NCBI RefSeq assembly: GCF_050789285.1 | Contig: NZ_JBOUVX010000001.1 | Span: forward strand, 682,001 to 746,000 | Length of the DNA: 64,000 bases | Direction: 5' to 3' | From: CAVPWP01 sp050789285 | GTDB lineage: Bacteria > Pseudomonadota > Alphaproteobacteria > Rhodobacterales > Rhodobacteraceae | Shown: in pieces, positions 61,388 to 64,000 of the stretch | Layout: the number at the start of each line of letters is the position of its first letter | Numbering within the stretch: position 1 is the stretch's first letter | Position numbers and translations under genes: made by a program | Notes under the pieces: model-generated | Database searches by the model: none | What the model was told of the DNA's origin: nothing | Seen by the model: only the letters and a program-made list of their open reading frames with translations

Positions 61388-61833
61388 AGCGCCTTGCGCT
61401 GTGCCTGATGCTGCTGGCAGCCCCGGCCCTTGCCGTGCAGCCCGACGAGATTCTGAACGACCCCGCCCTCGAAGCGCGGGCCCGCGACATCTCGTCGGGG
61501 CTGCGCTGCCTTGTCTGCCGCAATGAGTCGATCGACGAATCGAACGCCGATCTTGCCCGTGACCTGCGGCTTCTCGTGCGCGAGCGTCTGGTGGCGGGCG
61601 ACAGCGACGTCGAGGTGGTGGACTTCGTCGTCGACCGCTATGGCGAATATGTGCTGCTTCGGCCGACGGCGACGGGGTCGAACCTGATCCTTTGGGTCGC
61701 GGGTCCGGCGATGCTGGTGGCGGGCATGGGGATCGCGGCGGTCTATCTGCGACGGCGCGAGCGGGCGGCCACGAACGCCGCCGACCTGACCGAGGCCGAG
61801 CGCACGCGGCTGGCGGAAATTCTCAAGGACTGA
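61384..61833 (+). CDS. ccmH: Cytochrome c maturation thiol-oxidoreductase CcmH (CcmL)
   Basis: Keeps the apocytochrome CXXCH thiols reduced. 149 aa. Signal peptide MKRLALCLMLLAAPALAVQP. The LRCLVCRNESI motif (Cys42, Cys45) is the redox pair. A single membrane anchor (NLILWVAGPAMLVAGMGIAA) and a cytoplasmic tail follow. Starts at ATG 61384 overlapping ccmF. No second subunit (CcmI) is seen downstream. Confidence 0.94.
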   Translation: MKRLALCLMLLAAPALAVQPDEILNDPALEARARDISSGLRCLVCRNESIDESNADLARDLRLLVRERLVAGDSDVEVVDFVVDRYGEYVLLRPTATGSNLILWVAGPAMLVAGMGIAAVYLRRRERAATNAADLTEAERTRLAEILKD

Positions 61834-61837
61834 CGTG

Positions 61838-61864
61838 CCGTTCCCCCTTTCCTGAACGGAACGG
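61838..61864. promoter_or_regulatory. Inverted repeat before the enoyl-CoA hydratase gene
   Basis: CCGTTCC (61838-61844), 13 bp, GGAACGG (61858-61864). Perfect 7-bp arms in the 71-bp spacer between ccmH and the next gene. Could be an operator for the latter; could also be a hairpin. No matching regulator is adjacent. Confidence 0.35.
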
Positions 61865-61904
61865 TTCACTATTGTCCCGCCTGAACGCAGTGCGAGGACA
61901 GGAC

Positions 61905-62681
61905 ATGAACTATCAGGCGATCCGGCTTCGGCATCAGGACGGCGTGGCGGTGATCACGCTGAACCGGCCCGAGGTGATGAACGCGCTCAACACCCAGATG
62001 CGGGCCGAGATCCTGCATGCGGTGCGCGAGGCGGAAAAGACCGCGCGGGCGATCGTCCTGACCGGCGAGGGCCGGGCCTTCTGCTCGGGTCAGGATCTGG
62101 GCGACAAGGCCAGCGTCGGCTCGACCGACCTCGAGCGCACGCTGCGCGACGAATACCTGCCGATGCTGCGCGCGATCTACGACTGCGCGGTGCCGACGAT
62201 CTCGGCGGTGAATGGCGCGGCGGCCGGGGCGGGGGCGAACCTTGCGCTGGCGGCCGACGTCGTGATCGCCGCGGACAGCGCCGTCTTCGTGCAGGCCTTC
62301 ACCCGCATCGGGCTGATCCCGGACGCGGGCGGCACCTACTGGCTGCCGCGCCAGATGGGGTTCGCCAAGGCGATGGGGGCTGCGCTTTTCGCCGAACCGA
62401 TCACCGCCCGGCAGGCCAGCGACTGGGGCATGATCTGGGAAGCCGTGCCAGATGCGGGTTTCGAGGAACACTGGCGCGCCCGCGCAGCGAAGCTTGCCAG
62501 CGGCCCCACCGTGGCCTACCGCCACCTCAAGCAGGCAATGCGCACGACCTTCGAGAACGGGCTGGAAGAGCAGCTTCTGCTCGAGGCGCGGCTGCAGGGC
62601 AATTGCGGCCAGACGCGCGACTTCAAGGAAGGCGTGATCGCCTTCCTCGAAAAGCGGACCGCGACCTACGAAGGGCGCTGA
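61905..62681 (+). CDS. Enoyl-CoA hydratase/isomerase family protein (PaaG-like)
   Basis: 258 aa. VAVITLNRPEVMNALNTQMR, the oxyanion-hole GRAFCSGQDLGDKASV and VNGAAAGAGANLALAADVVI, and AFTRIGLIPDAGGTYWLPRQ. The DAGGTYWLPR and FCSGQDL combination is typical of PaaG (1,2-epoxyphenylacetyl-CoA isomerase), but generic hydratases share it, so I keep the family name. No paa partner is in the window. The 3' end overlaps the opposing gene by 16 bp. Confidence 0.88.
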   Translation: MNYQAIRLRHQDGVAVITLNRPEVMNALNTQMRAEILHAVREAEKTARAIVLTGEGRAFCSGQDLGDKASVGSTDLERTLRDEYLPMLRAIYDCAVPTISAVNGAAAGAGANLALAADVVIAADSAVFVQAFTRIGLIPDAGGTYWLPRQMGFAKAMGAALFAEPITARQASDWGMIWEAVPDAGFEEHWRARAAKLASGPTVAYRHLKQAMRTTFENGLEEQLLLEARLQGNCGQTRDFKEGVIAFLEKRTATYEGR

Positions 62682-62968
62682 GCGGCGGCCTCGGCCAGGG
62701 CGGCGGCACGTTGCGGCGCCGCAACGGGCGTCAGCTTGGCGCGCGGGCGAAGCGCGGCTTCGTGGTCCGGGATGTCGCCCGGTTGGGCGCCGCGACTTTG
62801 GCCGTCGGGGCGAAGGGCCAGCGACATCGCCGCCGCAAGGCTGCCCACGACCGAACTGATCATGAAGACCGCAAGTCCACCGAAGAAACCGGGATCACCG
62901 ACTACCGCCGCGATCGTCGCGCCGGCTGCGCCGACGATCCAGCCTACCATCACAATCCCCAACACCAT
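62666..62968 (-). CDS. Small membrane protein, unknown function
   Basis: 100 aa from ATG 62968 (GGGAGAGGCTCC upstream). Two hydrophobic segments: VLGIVMVGWIVGAAGATIAA and FFGGLAVFMISSVVGSLAAA. A charged, Ala/Pro-rich tail (RPDGQSRGAQPGDIPDHEAA) follows and probably stays in the cytoplasm. Convergent with the enoyl-CoA hydratase gene, 16-bp overlap. No family recognised. Confidence 0.65.
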   Translation of the reverse strand: MVLGIVMVGWIVGAAGATIAAVVGDPGFFGGLAVFMISSVVGSLAAAMSLALRPDGQSRGAQPGDIPDHEAALRPRAKLTPVAAPQRAAALAEAAAQRPS

Positions 62969-63077
62969 GGAGCCTCTCCCCGAATCCACAGGCAGGATCA
63001 GGGTGAGACGGCAATAAGACGTAAATGGGGCAGGGGTTTGTCAGCGGTTTGCCGATTGCCGAAAACCCCCGGGACGG

Positions 63078-64000
<923 letters not shown>

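Overview
The window is GC-rich, densely coded chromosomal DNA from an alphaproteobacterium, most likely a Rhodobacterales (Roseobacter/Rhodobacter-type) organism. This rests on gene content: proteins with VPLPA-type C-terminal sorting signals, a holin and endolysin of the gene-transfer-agent (GTA) release families, DUF2849 and DUF934 in an assimilatory sulfur operon, DUF1127-type mini-proteins, a TAXI-TRAP transporter, and an intergenic repeat family with a CTTCTT/AAATA core. I saw no rRNA, tRNA, IS element, integrase or CRISPR array. Almost everything is ordinary chromosome; the interest is in small genes, regulatory sites and gene pairings.

Layout. 1-6400 (minus): a dienelactone hydrolase fragment, purF, a lipoprotein, dnaB, pyrE, pyrC. 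6548-13366 (plus): a urease cluster, ureD-ureA-x-x-ureB-x-x-ureC-x-x-ureE-ureF-ureG, with six small unassigned genes among the standard ones. 13558-17444: a small lipoprotein, an uncharacterised protein, glutaryl-CoA dehydrogenase, a DUF938 methyltransferase and infC with a probable ATC start. 17630-24131: an Ala-rich membrane-anchored protein, the sulfate assimilation operon cysG-DUF2849-cysI-cysH-DUF934-fpr (minus), and a divergent Lrp/AsnC regulator. 24103-28672 (minus): a TAXI-TRAP binding protein, a fused TRAP permease and a translationally coupled cytochrome P450. 28827-32830 (minus): isobutyryl-CoA dehydrogenase, 3-hydroxyisobutyryl-CoA hydrolase, mmsB, a Crp/Fnr regulator and a DUF2892 protein.

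32960-38884: a YbdK-type carboxylate-amine ligase, two VPLPA-CTERM secreted proteins, mmsA and a divergent LysR regulator. mmsA completes the valine pathway begun by the 28.8-32.8 kb operon. 38942-46953: a CBS protein, coaD, a DUF1127-like protein, gap, a 46-aa membrane peptide, DUF808, transketolase, a coiled-coil/zapA/MliC-like operon, grxD and bolA. 47095-53998: purL, a candidate small RNA, a LysR regulator and a single-chain indolepyruvate:ferredoxin oxidoreductase behind a promoter with an inverted repeat. 54092-61833 (plus): a PlsC-type acyltransferase, murI, argC, ccmE, an endolysin/holin cassette with three further small genes, ccmF and ccmH. 61905-64000: an enoyl-CoA hydratase-family gene, a small membrane protein and the 3' part of citrate synthase.

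How it fits together. The sulfur operon holds the reductases plus siroheme synthase and, at its end, ferredoxin-NADP reductase, which could feed electrons to CysI in the absence of a CysJ flavoprotein. The valine genes convert isobutyryl-CoA to propionyl-CoA. The urease genes form one tight transcription unit. The strongest candidate for a less-described system is the lysis cassette (57400-59310) embedded in the cytochrome c maturation genes. It resembles the dispersed lysis genes used to release GTA particles in Rhodobacter and carries three additional small genes with no assigned role. Other notable signals are the candidate 83-nt sRNA (49341-49423), a hairpin between the Shine-Dalgarno sequence and start codon of fpr, and a perfect Crp-type palindrome beside a Crp/Fnr gene.
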